64,000 bases of DNA, from contig NZ_JAHVDV010000024.1 of assembly GCF_051486985.1 (NCBI RefSeq), positions 1-64,000 of the forward strand. The letters run 5' to 3'. The DNA is from CBFFRJ01 sp051486985 (GTDB lineage Bacteria > Pseudomonadota > Gammaproteobacteria > Enterobacterales > Enterobacteriaceae). The translations under genes were made by a program, and so were the position numbers. Shown one piece after another: positions 36,450 through 45,370 of the stretch. Position 1 is the first letter of the stretch. Each line of letters opens with the position of its first letter. The notes under the pieces are model-generated. The model worked only from the letters and a program-made list of their open reading frames with translations. It did not search any database and was not told where the DNA came from.

Positions 36450-36638
36450 CAGATGTAATCGTAACCTGGCAAGCTGAACAGCTTGCCACTGTTATAAATG
36501 GGGAGTTGATTGGGGAGTAAAATGGTAAATCCGTCACCGGTTTACCTATTAGATGATGATAAATAGTATTTATTTTATTGTAATCAACATTCATATTCAG
36601 AATGTTGAGTAAATTTAAACTAAGTATTCATTAAATGG

Positions 36639-36665
36639 ATGGCTTCTAAATAAGAAGCCATTTTT
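36639..36665 (+). terminator. Intrinsic terminator in the accessory region
   Basis: A perfect 9-bp stem ATGGCTTCT (36639-36647) / AGAAGCCAT (36653-36661), loop AAATA, followed by TTTTA. Confidence 0.85.
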
Positions 36666-36740
36666 AATGCACATCGCTACCAAAATATAAATATATCGCA
36701 ACACCCCCCTATTTACACGTTAGGATTTCATCACAATATT

Positions 36741-36749
36741 TGATATACT
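36741..36749 (+). promoter_or_regulatory. Extended -10 promoter for the acyltransferase gene
   Basis: TGATATACT combines the extended TGn with a near-consensus TATACT. No good -35 is seen 17 bases upstream. The acyltransferase ATG follows 42 bases later. Confidence 0.5.
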
Positions 36750-36791
36750 CCCCGCACTTTCTTCGCCCCCAAAAGTTATCCCAGGACAGGT

Positions 36792-38726
36792 ATGGCTAAC
36801 ATCAACTTATCTGTAGAGGCAACGCAAACCGTCATGGTTGACCGTGACTTCAGACAGGATATAAACCTGCTTCGCGGTATTGCTATTCTTTCCGTTGTGC
36901 TTTATCACTTTGCAGGGCAACTGCTACCGGGCGGCTTCGCAGGGGTTGATGTTTTTTTCGTTATTTCCGGTTATCTAATGACCAAAATTATAGCTACCGG
37001 ACTGGAGCGACGCTCTTTTAATCTGATTCAGTTTTATGCTGCACGGTGTAAACGGATTATTCCCGCCTTATTGATTTTCTGCACCATTCTGTTATTGGCG
37101 ACATATCTGTGGATGCCAAACAATGAGTACCGCAAGTTAGGGAATTATGTCGGATATGTTGCTTTATTTATTTCCAATATAAAACTGAATAAGGAAGCAG
37201 GCGATTATTTCGCAACCAGTGCCCATGAAAACTGGTTTTTGCATACCTGGTCACTGTCTGTCGAATGGCAATTTTATCTGATACTGCCGATTATATTAAT
37301 GGCAGTATACCCATTCAGAAAAAGAATCAGTTCAGGAAGCTGCCTCCTTATTCTCACGCTTTGCTCTTTTCTGGCCTGCATAACACTGACCTCTTCCAGC
37401 GCATCCACCCGATTTTATCTGATGCCGTACCGGGCATGGGAAATGCTGTGTGGCGGCCTTGTCTGGTATGCCACAACACGTTTTACCCTAACCGCCAATC
37501 TGCGTCCGATGACTGCAATCTCAGGTTATCTCCTCATCGTTCTGTCACTGGTTTTTCTTACCACCGACGATGCGTGGCCGGGAGGGTTAACTCTCCTGCC
37601 CGTAACAGGCACAATGCTGGTGATTTACAGCAACTGCCAGTCCATCACGGCAGTGTTTGACAGAAACCTACGCTGGATAGGATTAAGCTCTTATTCGGTT
37701 TATCTCTGGCACTGGCCTGTTGCCGTTTATCTGGTTTATGCCGGACAACATACCAAAGGCCCCTGGGTACTTGGCGCTATTGCACTTTCCTTTATTGCAG
37801 GCTGGCTTTCTTGGTTACTCATTGAGCTACCAGCCAAAAACTATCTTTCCGGGCAATCAGCCATAAAGTTCTGGTCAATTATTCTCAGTGTCGTCGGAGC
37901 TGCCTGGCTTTTTAGCTATCTGGTGAAAAACGATTTTATTGTTAGCCAGCCAAACCCCCTGGTAAACAAAATTGCGCTGGAAGCCAATAACAAAAATTTT
38001 GCGGCGAATCCTAAAACACACCTGAGCTATTACGGACAGGGAAAACCGGTGGCCATCATTGTGGGCGATAGTCATGCAGAAGCGACGGCAACCGCACTAG
38101 CAGAGGCCGCGGAGGGGACCGGGGCGGTCATCGGCCTGACGGCTTCCGGATGCCCGACCCTTGCTGACGGCGAACTTAAAGAGGGTAAAGCGTGCGGGCA
38201 GTTCAACCGCGGACTCAGCGACCGGCTAAAGAGCTGGCCCTCAGAGGTTCCGGTGATCATCGTTAACCGATTGACTCACTACGCGGAGCAGCGTCTGGTG
38301 ATTTTCGACAATCAGTCTGAAAATGATGCGACGTACCTGCGCAAATATGCAGAGGCCATGATCAGGATGGCCTGTACCCTTAATCGTGAACATCCCGTCT
38401 ACCTTGTAAGCCCGATGCCTGAAATGCCCGTCAACGTTCCCCGGACCTTATCCCATAGCCTGATGACCGGCAGAGCCGTTCAGGATATTTCGGTTTCGCT
38501 CAGCCAGTGGCAGCAACACAACACTGTCGTTCTGCAGGCACAGTATCAGGCAGCTCAACAATGCGGCGTACAGGTGCTCGATCCTACCCCGTATCTCTGT
38601 CATGACGGCCGCTGCATGGGCAGCCAGAATTTACAGCCCTGGTACTTTGATGACAACCATCTTAGCGAAACCGGTAATAAACGCCTGGTCCCGATGTTCC
38701 GGAAGATATTTGCTCAGCCACATTAG
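36792..38726 (+). CDS. OafA/YrhL-type acyltransferase with SGNH domain
   Basis: A 644-residue membrane O-acyltransferase. Residues about 20-390 form the acyltransferase-3 domain with some ten membrane helices; the signature is DINLLRGIAILSVVLYHF (about 23-40, with the R and H of the R-x10-H motif) and VDVFFVISGYLM. From about 410 a periplasmic SGNH-hydrolase domain follows, with the nucleophile in GDSHAEA (near 425) and DDNHLSE near 620. Such proteins acetylate O-antigen or other surface glycans. Base composition is lower in GC in the first half than in the neighbours, which fits horizontal transfer. Confidence 0.88.
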   Translation: MANINLSVEATQTVMVDRDFRQDINLLRGIAILSVVLYHFAGQLLPGGFAGVDVFFVISGYLMTKIIATGLERRSFNLIQFYAARCKRIIPALLIFCTILLLATYLWMPNNEYRKLGNYVGYVALFISNIKLNKEAGDYFATSAHENWFLHTWSLSVEWQFYLILPIILMAVYPFRKRISSGSCLLILTLCSFLACITLTSSSASTRFYLMPYRAWEMLCGGLVWYATTRFTLTANLRPMTAISGYLLIVLSLVFLTTDDAWPGGLTLLPVTGTMLVIYSNCQSITAVFDRNLRWIGLSSYSVYLWHWPVAVYLVYAGQHTKGPWVLGAIALSFIAGWLSWLLIELPAKNYLSGQSAIKFWSIILSVVGAAWLFSYLVKNDFIVSQPNPLVNKIALEANNKNFAANPKTHLSYYGQGKPVAIIVGDSHAEATATALAEAAEGTGAVIGLTASGCPTLADGELKEGKACGQFNRGLSDRLKSWPSEVPVIIVNRLTHYAEQRLVIFDNQSENDATYLRKYAEAMIRMACTLNREHPVYLVSPMPEMPVNVPRTLSHSLMTGRAVQDISVSLSQWQQHNTVVLQAQYQAAQQCGVQVLDPTPYLCHDGRCMGSQNLQPWYFDDNHLSETGNKRLVPMFRKIFAQPH

Positions 38727-38895
38727 CGCAACCATGAGTTTAATTTATGTCATTCCTGCCTAAAAATGGCATGAAGCCCGTTAATAAAGAGATGATGGAT
38801 TAGTTATTCTATTGATTAATCCTTCGCACAAAAAAATCTCAATCGTTTGTCGCCGTGCGAAGAACTACCCTTACGCCCTCATTGCTGGGGGACAG

Positions 38896-39513
38896 ATGCT
38901 GCTACATATTCTTTATTTGATTGGTATTACTGCCGAAGCGATGACCGGCGCGCTGGCGGCTGGTCGCCGCCGTATGGACACCTTTGGCGTCATCATCATT
39001 GCAACCGCTACGGCGCTGGGAGGCGGAACGGTCAGGGATATCCTTCTTGGGCATTATCCTCTGGGCTGGGTAAAACACCCGGAATATGTCGTTATTGTGG
39101 CCGTTGCGGCGGTGCTGACTACGCTGGTGGCTCCGGTGATGCCACATTTACGCCGTCTGTTTCTGGTACTGGATGCCCTTGGCCTGATCGTATTCTCCAT
39201 TATCGGGGCACAAATCGCGCTCGATATGGGGGAAGGCTTGATCATCGCCTCGATTGCCGCAGTCGTCACCGGCGTCTTTGGCGGCATCCTGCGTGATATG
39301 TTTTGTAAGCGCATCCCACTGGTCTTTCAAAAAGAACTCTACGCCGGTATTTCTTTTGCCGCTGCCGTACTGTATATCGCGCTGCAGCACTATGTGAGTA
39401 ATCAGGATGTTATCGTCATTTCGACATTACTGTTTGGCTTCACTGCTCGCATGCTGGCACTGCGCTGGAAACTGAGACTGCCCGTTTTTCACTACAACCA
39501 CAGCGCGCATTAA
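38896..39513 (+). CDS. yicG: UPF0126 family membrane protein YicG
   Basis: A 205-residue inner-membrane protein with two repeats of three helices (TRIC-like UPF0126). Repeat signatures are GVIIIATATALGGGTVRDILLG and GVFGGILRDMFCKRIP. Members are implicated in glycine uptake in other bacteria. The ATG at 38896 follows GGGGGACAG and matches homologues, which start MLLHILYL. Its last four bases overlap the convergent ligB. Confidence 0.93.
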   Translation: MLLHILYLIGITAEAMTGALAAGRRRMDTFGVIIIATATALGGGTVRDILLGHYPLGWVKHPEYVVIVAVAAVLTTLVAPVMPHLRRLFLVLDALGLIVFSIIGAQIALDMGEGLIIASIAAVVTGVFGGILRDMFCKRIPLVFQKELYAGISFAAAVLYIALQHYVSNQDVIVISTLLFGFTARMLALRWKLRLPVFHYNHSAH

Positions 39514-41195
39514 TCATTATCAAAGCCAGAGATACCCTGACTGCCGAGCCATTGCGCCAGCTTCGCAATATCCGGATGATGAATAAAGGCCACCAGTTTA
39601 CGGGCTATCCCCGCACCAATGCCCGGTAAACGTTGCCAGGCTTGCGCATCCCGCTGTTGAAGCTGTTGCCAGTGAACATCACCCGCAGCATTTAATGCCG
39701 ATTTTGGTATCGGCAACCCCAGTGCGGTAAGCCAGCGAATAAAAGGGCGTTCGCGCACAAATGCAAAGCGATGCCAGAGTTGTCCCCCTCTCGCCGGCGT
39801 CATGCCGGGCGTATGAGTAAGCTGTTCTTGGGTCAGGGTGAGCCAGGAGAAAAGATGCTCAAAATGCCAGGCCTGATGCAGTATATGCCACCCGGCCTCA
39901 CCCAGGCCCTCGATATCAAGAACCTGCTTTGAACTGAGCCAGACCAGACGTGCCATAAATTGTTCGTGGCACTCTGGAGAAGCATAAAAGCAGGTGAGAG
40001 GCGTATATACCGTCCCCGGAGGCACGGGTTTTTCCCGCACCTGACTGCGCCAGACCACATCATCAATGCGTGGGATGCCTTGCCCGGCAAGGCTGACCAG
40101 CACCTGATCGCCTGGCGCAATATCCAGGGCTTGCCAGCGACGTACCGAGCCGATGTTGACCCGCTGCACGCGCTTATCATCAAGCTGGACAGGTTCCAGA
40201 TGTGCCACCACCGCTATTTTTCCAGTGCGCCCGACGGTGAAGGCTATCTGTTTCACTTCAGCGACCTGCTCCACGGGCGGGTATTTCCAGGCCACCACCC
40301 AACTCCCCTGGCCCGGTAACCAGCGTTTACCCTCAGGTTCGTTGTCGCTACGGACAATAACGCCGTCTGTGGCAAAAGGCATGGCGGAGGTGAACCAGTG
40401 CTGCCTTAGCTGCTCAACGTCATGAACGTTTTTCACCGGAATACTGTATTTTTCGATCCAGTTAAACCCTGCCTGAGAAAGTAACTGCCCCCGCTCAGTC
40501 AGTGTGGCCGGCCCGTCAGGCCAGCTCCAGACAAAGATGGATATCTCCTTTAACAGGTCTGAGTCACGATGACGCATCATCGCACCCGCCACTTTTGCCC
40601 TTGCATTCATCCCGCCCATTCTCTTTTGAATATGGCCTGGGCGTTGCAGGAAAAGTTCCCCCTGCAGAACACTGTTCGCCAGCTCGCCTGAAACCTTTTT
40701 TGGCAGCGAGGGGATTTGGCGGGCATTTGCTGTCCAGTCCTCTCCTGCGAGGCCGTTACCGCGGCTTATGGCTCGTGCCAGTTCACCGTTGCGATAGACC
40801 AGAGTCACCGCCACACCATCCACCTTTGGTTGTACCCAAAGCGATGATTTTCCCTGCATCCACTCCTGCAGCGCAGCTTTACTGCGCATTTTCTCAACCC
40901 CGGTATGGGCAACCGGGTGTTTCAGGGTGCCTTCGGGTAGTGCGGGCAGAGGATGATTTGACTCTCCCCCAAAACACCGCCGCCAGTTCTCCAGCCGCAC
41001 CGTGAGCGTGTCATACACGCTGTCACTCACCACACTGCGTCCCCGTTGCCAGTAGTCATCGTTCCACTGGTTAATTTGCTGTTCTAAAAGCGCTATCTCC
41101 TCCTGTGCTTGCGCAGGTGACCAGACCGGGCAGGCCGCCACTCCCGCTACGCTCCACAGCAACGTGCTCAAAAAAAGGTATGTCCTTATCACCAT
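39510..41195 (-). CDS. ligB: NAD-dependent DNA ligase LigB
   Basis: LigB seals nicks with NAD as adenylate donor. The 561 residues match the enterobacterial LigB size (shorter than LigA because the BRCT domain and zinc finger are missing). The adenylated lysine is K124 in QPKVDGVAV; further motifs are GEL at about 185, DGVIVR near 280 and VVAWKYPP near 305. The first 25 residues are hydrophobic and signal-like (YLFLSTLLWSVAGVAACP), an odd feature for a DNA ligase. Gene order yicG-ligB-gmk equals E. coli. Confidence 0.94.
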   Translation of the reverse strand: MVIRTYLFLSTLLWSVAGVAACPVWSPAQAQEEIALLEQQINQWNDDYWQRGRSVVSDSVYDTLTVRLENWRRCFGGESNHPLPALPEGTLKHPVAHTGVEKMRSKAALQEWMQGKSSLWVQPKVDGVAVTLVYRNGELARAISRGNGLAGEDWTANARQIPSLPKKVSGELANSVLQGELFLQRPGHIQKRMGGMNARAKVAGAMMRHRDSDLLKEISIFVWSWPDGPATLTERGQLLSQAGFNWIEKYSIPVKNVHDVEQLRQHWFTSAMPFATDGVIVRSDNEPEGKRWLPGQGSWVVAWKYPPVEQVAEVKQIAFTVGRTGKIAVVAHLEPVQLDDKRVQRVNIGSVRRWQALDIAPGDQVLVSLAGQGIPRIDDVVWRSQVREKPVPPGTVYTPLTCFYASPECHEQFMARLVWLSSKQVLDIEGLGEAGWHILHQAWHFEHLFSWLTLTQEQLTHTPGMTPARGGQLWHRFAFVRERPFIRWLTALGLPIPKSALNAAGDVHWQQLQQRDAQAWQRLPGIGAGIARKLVAFIHHPDIAKLAQWLGSQGISGFDND

Positions 41196-41397
41196 CTGTC
41201 CGTCTCCTTACCTGAATGGCAAGGGTATAACTGAGCACATCACTCCTTTCGAGACGCTAAAAGGCGTTTTGCGCAGCGGATTCCGCCCCTTTTCGCTCGT
41301 TACAGAAAAGTCATGGCAAATCAGGGAAAAAGTACGCAAAAAATAAGAATCAGAAGTAAAAAGTGTGACGGGGGCTACGTCACATTGCGCCGTTGTG

Positions 41398-41403
41398 TAT
41401 AAT
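41398..41403 (+). promoter_or_regulatory. -10 element upstream of gmk
   Basis: A perfect TATAAT 48 bases before the gmk start. The -35 region 17 bases upstream (around CTACGT) is poor. It lies in the 256-base divergent gap between ligB and gmk. Confidence 0.5.
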
Positions 41404-41448
41404 AGGCACGTATGTAAGTTTCCTTTCGCAATTCACATACAAAAGACT

Positions 41449-42075
<627 letters not shown>

Positions 42076-42129
42076 CATCAGTTTCAGTATCATGCCCAGT
42101 CATTTCTTCACCTGTGGAGCATTTTAATT

Positions 42130-42405
42130 ATGGCACGCGTAACTGTTCAGGACGCTGTTGAGAAAATTGGTAACCGTTTTGACCTGGTACTGGTCGCCGC
42201 GCGTCGCGCTCGTCAGATGCAGGTAGGCGGAAAGGATCCGCTGGTACCGGAAGAAAACGATAAAACCACCGTTATCGCTCTGCGTGAAATCGAAGAAGGT
42301 CTGATCAACAACCAGATCCTCGACGTGCGTGAGCGCCAGGAACAGCAAGAGCAGGAAGCCGCTGAATTACAAGCCGTTACCGCTATTGCTGAAGGTCGTC
42401 GTTAA
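42130..42405 (+). CDS. rpoZ: RNA polymerase omega subunit
   Basis: Omega wraps the beta-prime C-terminus, helps polymerase assembly and forms part of a ppGpp-binding site. The 91 residues equal E. coli Rpo[21 protein letters not shown], then [10 protein letters not shown] and a glutamine/glutamate-rich tail ending AIAEGRR. It is located directly before spoT, which makes ppGpp; a ribosome-binding site lies close before the ATG. Confidence 0.97.
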
Positions 42406-42423
42406 TCACAAAGCGGGTCGCCC

Positions 42424-44550
42424 TTGTATCTGTTTGAAAGCCTGAATCAGCTGATTCAACACTATCTGCCGGAAGACCAGATTAAGCGTCTGCGGCAGGC
42501 GTACCTCGTTGCACGTGATGCTCACGAGGGCCAGACACGTTCAAGCGGTGAACCCTATATCACGCACCCGGTAGCGGTTGCCTGTATCCTGGCCGAGATG
42601 AAACTCGACCATGAAACCTTAATGGCTGCCCTGCTGCATGACGTGATCGAAGATACCCCCGCCACCTATCAGGACATGGAGCAGCTGTTTGGCAAAAGCG
42701 TGGCCGAGCTGGTGGAAGGGGTGTCGAAGCTTGATAAGCTCAAATTCCGCGACAAGAAAGAGGCGCAGGCCGAAAACTTTCGCAAGATGATTATGGCGAT
42801 GGTGCAGGATATCCGCGTCATTCTCATCAAACTCGCTGACCGCACCCACAACATGCGCACGCTGGGCTCACTTCGCCCGGATAAACGTCGTCGCATCGCC
42901 CGTGAAACCCTCGAAATCTACAGCCCGCTGGCGCACCGTTTAGGTATCCATCACATCAAAACCGAGCTTGAAGAGCTGGGCTTTGAAGCGCTGCACCCAA
43001 ACCGTTACCGCGTCATTAAAGAGGTGGTGAAAGCGGCGCGCGGCAACCGTAAGGAGATGATTCAGAAAATCCTTGCGGAGATCGAAGGGCGTTTGCAGGA
43101 AGCGGGGATCCCGTGTCGCGTTAGCGGTCGGGAAAAGCACTTGTACTCAATCTACTGCAAGATGGTGCTGAAAGAGCAGCGTTTTCACTCGATCATGGAC
43201 ATCTACGCGTTTCGCGTAATCGTCCAGGATGCCGACACCTGCTACCGCGTGCTTGGCCAGATGCACAGCCTTTACAAGCCACGTCCCGGTCGCGTCAAAG
43301 ATTACATCGCCATTCCGAAAGCGAACGGCTATCAGTCTCTGCACACCTCGATGATTGGCCCGCACGGCGTTCCGGTTGAAGTGCAGATCCGCACTGAAGA
43401 CATGGACCAGATGGCGGAAATGGGGGTTGCGGCACACTGGGCGTACAAAGAAGACGGTGGCGAAAGCAGCACCACGGCGCAAATCCGCGCCCAGCGCTGG
43501 ATGCAAAGCCTGCTGGAACTGCAGCAAAGCGCAGGCAGCTCCTTTGAATTTATTGAGAGCGTAAAATCTGATCTCTTCCCGGATGAGATTTATGTTTTCA
43601 CCCCCGAAGGCCGCATTGTCGAGCTGCCAGCGGGCGCGACGCCGGTCGACTTCGCCTATGCTGTGCATACCGATATCGGTCATGCCTGCGTCGGTGCTCG
43701 CGTCGACCGACAGCCGTACCCGTTGTCGCAGTCTCTTGCCAGCGGCCAGACGGTGGAAATCATTACCGCACCGGGCGCTCGCCCCAATGCCGCGTGGCTG
43801 AACTTTGTTGTCAGCTCAAAAGCGCGCGCCAAAATCCGCCAGTTGCTGAAGAACCTCAAGCGTGACGATTCCGTCAGCCTGGGCCGTCGCCTGCTCAACC
43901 ATGCGTTGGGCGGCAGCCGCAAACTCGCGGAGATCCCACAGGAACATATTCAGCGCGAACTTGACCGTATGAAGCTGGCGTCGCTGGACGACCTGCTGGC
44001 GGAAATTGGTCTCGGTAACGCCATGAGCGTGGTGGTCGCGAAAAACCTGCAACAGGGTGACGCCACAGCCACGGCACAAAGCATTACCAGCATCAGCAGC
44101 GGCCACAGTCATCTGCCTATCAAAGGTGCGGACGGTGTGTTGATTACCTTTGCAAAATGCTGTCGCCCTATTCCCGGCGACCCGATTGTGGCGCACGTCA
44201 GTCCGGGTAAAGGACTGGTCATCCACCATGAGTCCTGTCGTAACATTCGTGGCTATCAAAAAGAGCCCGAGAAGTACATGGCCGTGGAATGGGACAAAGA
44301 GACGGCGCAGGAGTTTATCACCGAAATCAGGGTGGACATGTTTAACCACCAGGGTGCGCTGGCGAACCTGACGGCGGCCATCAACACGGCGTCCTCCAAT
44401 ATTCAGAGCCTGAATACGGAAGAGAAAGACGGTCGCGTTTACAGCGCGTACATCCGTCTGACCTCTCGCGACCGTGTCCATCTGGCAAACATCATGCGTA
44501 AAATCCGCGTGATGCCGGACGTTATTAAAGTCACCCGCAACCGTAATTAG
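42424..44550 (+). CDS. spoT: Bifunctional (p)ppGpp synthetase/hydrolase SpoT
   Basis: SpoT degrades and makes the alarmone (p)ppGpp in response to carbon, fatty-acid and iron limitation. The 708 residues carry an N-terminal HD hydrolase domain (ALLHDVIEDT near residue 72), a weak synthetase domain (about 200-350), TGS (about 390-450, VFTPEGRIVELPAGATPVDF) and a C-terminal ACT domain. It begins with TTG, as in E. coli, 18 bases after rpoZ. It is about six residues longer than E. coli SpoT; the difference lies in the variable linker near QSITSISSGHSH, before the conserved LPIKGADGVLITFAKCC. Confidence 0.97.
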   Translation: MYLFESLNQLIQHYLPEDQIKRLRQAYLVARDAHEGQTRSSGEPYITHPVAVACILAEMKLDHETLMAALLHDVIEDTPATYQDMEQLFGKSVAELVEGVSKLDKLKFRDKKEAQAENFRKMIMAMVQDIRVILIKLADRTHNMRTLGSLRPDKRRRIARETLEIYSPLAHRLGIHHIKTELEELGFEALHPNRYRVIKEVVKAARGNRKEMIQKILAEIEGRLQEAGIPCRVSGREKHLYSIYCKMVLKEQRFHSIMDIYAFRVIVQDADTCYRVLGQMHSLYKPRPGRVKDYIAIPKANGYQSLHTSMIGPHGVPVEVQIRTEDMDQMAEMGVAAHWAYKEDGGESSTTAQIRAQRWMQSLLELQQSAGSSFEFIESVKSDLFPDEIYVFTPEGRIVELPAGATPVDFAYAVHTDIGHACVGARVDRQPYPLSQSLASGQTVEIITAPGARPNAAWLNFVVSSKARAKIRQLLKNLKRDDSVSLGRRLLNHALGGSRKLAEIPQEHIQRELDRMKLASLDDLLAEIGLGNAMSVVVAKNLQQGDATATAQSITSISSGHSHLPIKGADGVLITFAKCCRPIPGDPIVAHVSPGKGLVIHHESCRNIRGYQKEPEKYMAVEWDKETAQEFITEIRVDMFNHQGALANLTAAINTASSNIQSLNTEEKDGRVYSAYIRLTSRDRVHLANIMRKIRVMPDVIKVTRNRN

Positions 44551-44551
44551 T

Positions 44552-44674
44552 GCACTACATCATTCGGGCTGCAAGAGGATGGCAAGCGAATGAAGCCCCT
44601 GGCGCGTACAGTCGTGCGTGACCGGGGTGAGAGAGTGCAGCTCACGCCGAGGCAAATCAAAGGATGGAAGTGTA
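44552..44674. repeat. ERIC element between spoT and trmH
   Basis: ATTCGGGCTGCAAGAGGATGGCAAGCGAATGAA at the left (pattern only), CCCCTGGCGCGTACAGTCGTGCGTGACCGGGGTGAGAG at the centre (pattern) and an AAAGGATGGAAGTGTAA right end follow the ERIC plan, with complementary arms in CCCCTGGCGCG and CCGGGG. It fills the gap precisely, so spoT, the ERIC hairpin and trmH share one transcript. Confidence 0.85.
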
Positions 44675-44675
44675 A

Positions 44676-45365
44676 ATGAATGCACAACGTTATGCGCGCA
44701 TTCGCGAAATGCTCGCCAGACGTCAACCAGACCTGACCGTTTGCATGGAGCAGGTCCATAAACCTCATAACGTTTCCGCCATTATCCGCACGGCGGACGC
44801 GGTAGGTGTGCATGAAGTTCACGCCGTCTGGCCTGGCAATAATTTACGCACCATGGCTGGCGCCGCCGCAGGAAGTAACAGCTGGGTGGAGGTAAAAACC
44901 CATCCCAACATCCGCGATGCTGTCATGCATATCAAAGCCGCTGGCATGCAGGTACTGGCAACCCATCTCTCCGCGAAAGCCGTGGATTTTCGTGACATCG
45001 ACTATACCCGCCCGACCTGTATTATGATGGGCCAGGAGAAAACCGGGATCACCCAGGAAGCGCTGGATCTGGCGGATCAGGATATTATCATCCCGATGAC
45101 TGGCATGGTGCAGTCGCTGAATGTCTCTGTCGCCTCTGCGCTTATCCTTTACGAAGCACAGCGTCAGCGGCAAAACGCCGGTATGTACGAGCGTGAAAAC
45201 AGCATGCTGCCGGATGAGGTACAGCAACGTCTGCTGTTTGAAGGCGGCTATCCGGTGCTGGCGCGGGTCGCCAAACGTAAAGGTCTGCCCTATCCCCGCG
45301 TTAATTTGCAGGGCGAAGTCGACGCCGACGAAAGCTGGTGGGCGACCATGCAGGCCTCAAGGTAA
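44676..45365 (+). CDS. trmH: tRNA (guanosine(18)-2'-O)-methyltransferase TrmH
   Basis: TrmH (SpoU) methylates the 2'-O of G18 in tRNAs with S-adenosylmethionine. The 229 residues match the family. A SPOUT knot is recognised by HKPHNVSAIIRTADAVG near residues 26-42, IMMGQEKTGI near 110 and IIPMTGMVQSLNVSVASAL near 130-148. The ATG directly follows an ERIC element whose end (GGATGGAAG) could provide the ribosome-binding site. recG begins five bases after its stop. Confidence 0.97.
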   Translation: MNAQRYARIREMLARRQPDLTVCMEQVHKPHNVSAIIRTADAVGVHEVHAVWPGNNLRTMAGAAAGSNSWVEVKTHPNIRDAVMHIKAAGMQVLATHLSAKAVDFRDIDYTRPTCIMMGQEKTGITQEALDLADQDIIIPMTGMVQSLNVSVASALILYEAQRQRQNAGMYERENSMLPDEVQQRLLFEGGYPVLARVAKRKGLPYPRVNLQGEVDADESWWATMQASR

Positions 45366-45370
45366 AACAT

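Larger units (their letters stand above)
36450..36791. other. AT-rich gap with hairpin, terminator and promoter
   Basis: These 342 bases hold no gene that I can support. A stem TGGCAAGC/GCTTGCCA is at 36467-36488, an intrinsic terminator at 36639-36665 and an extended -10 promoter at 36741-36749. GGGGAGT occurs twice (around 36501 and 36512) and its complement ACTCCCC at about 35188-35195 on the other side of the integrase remnant, a weak hint of element ends. Confidence 0.5.

Noticed and set aside
43816..44481. A 221-codon frame antisense to spoT
   Set aside because: Lies wholly within a strongly conserved gene and shows no domain.
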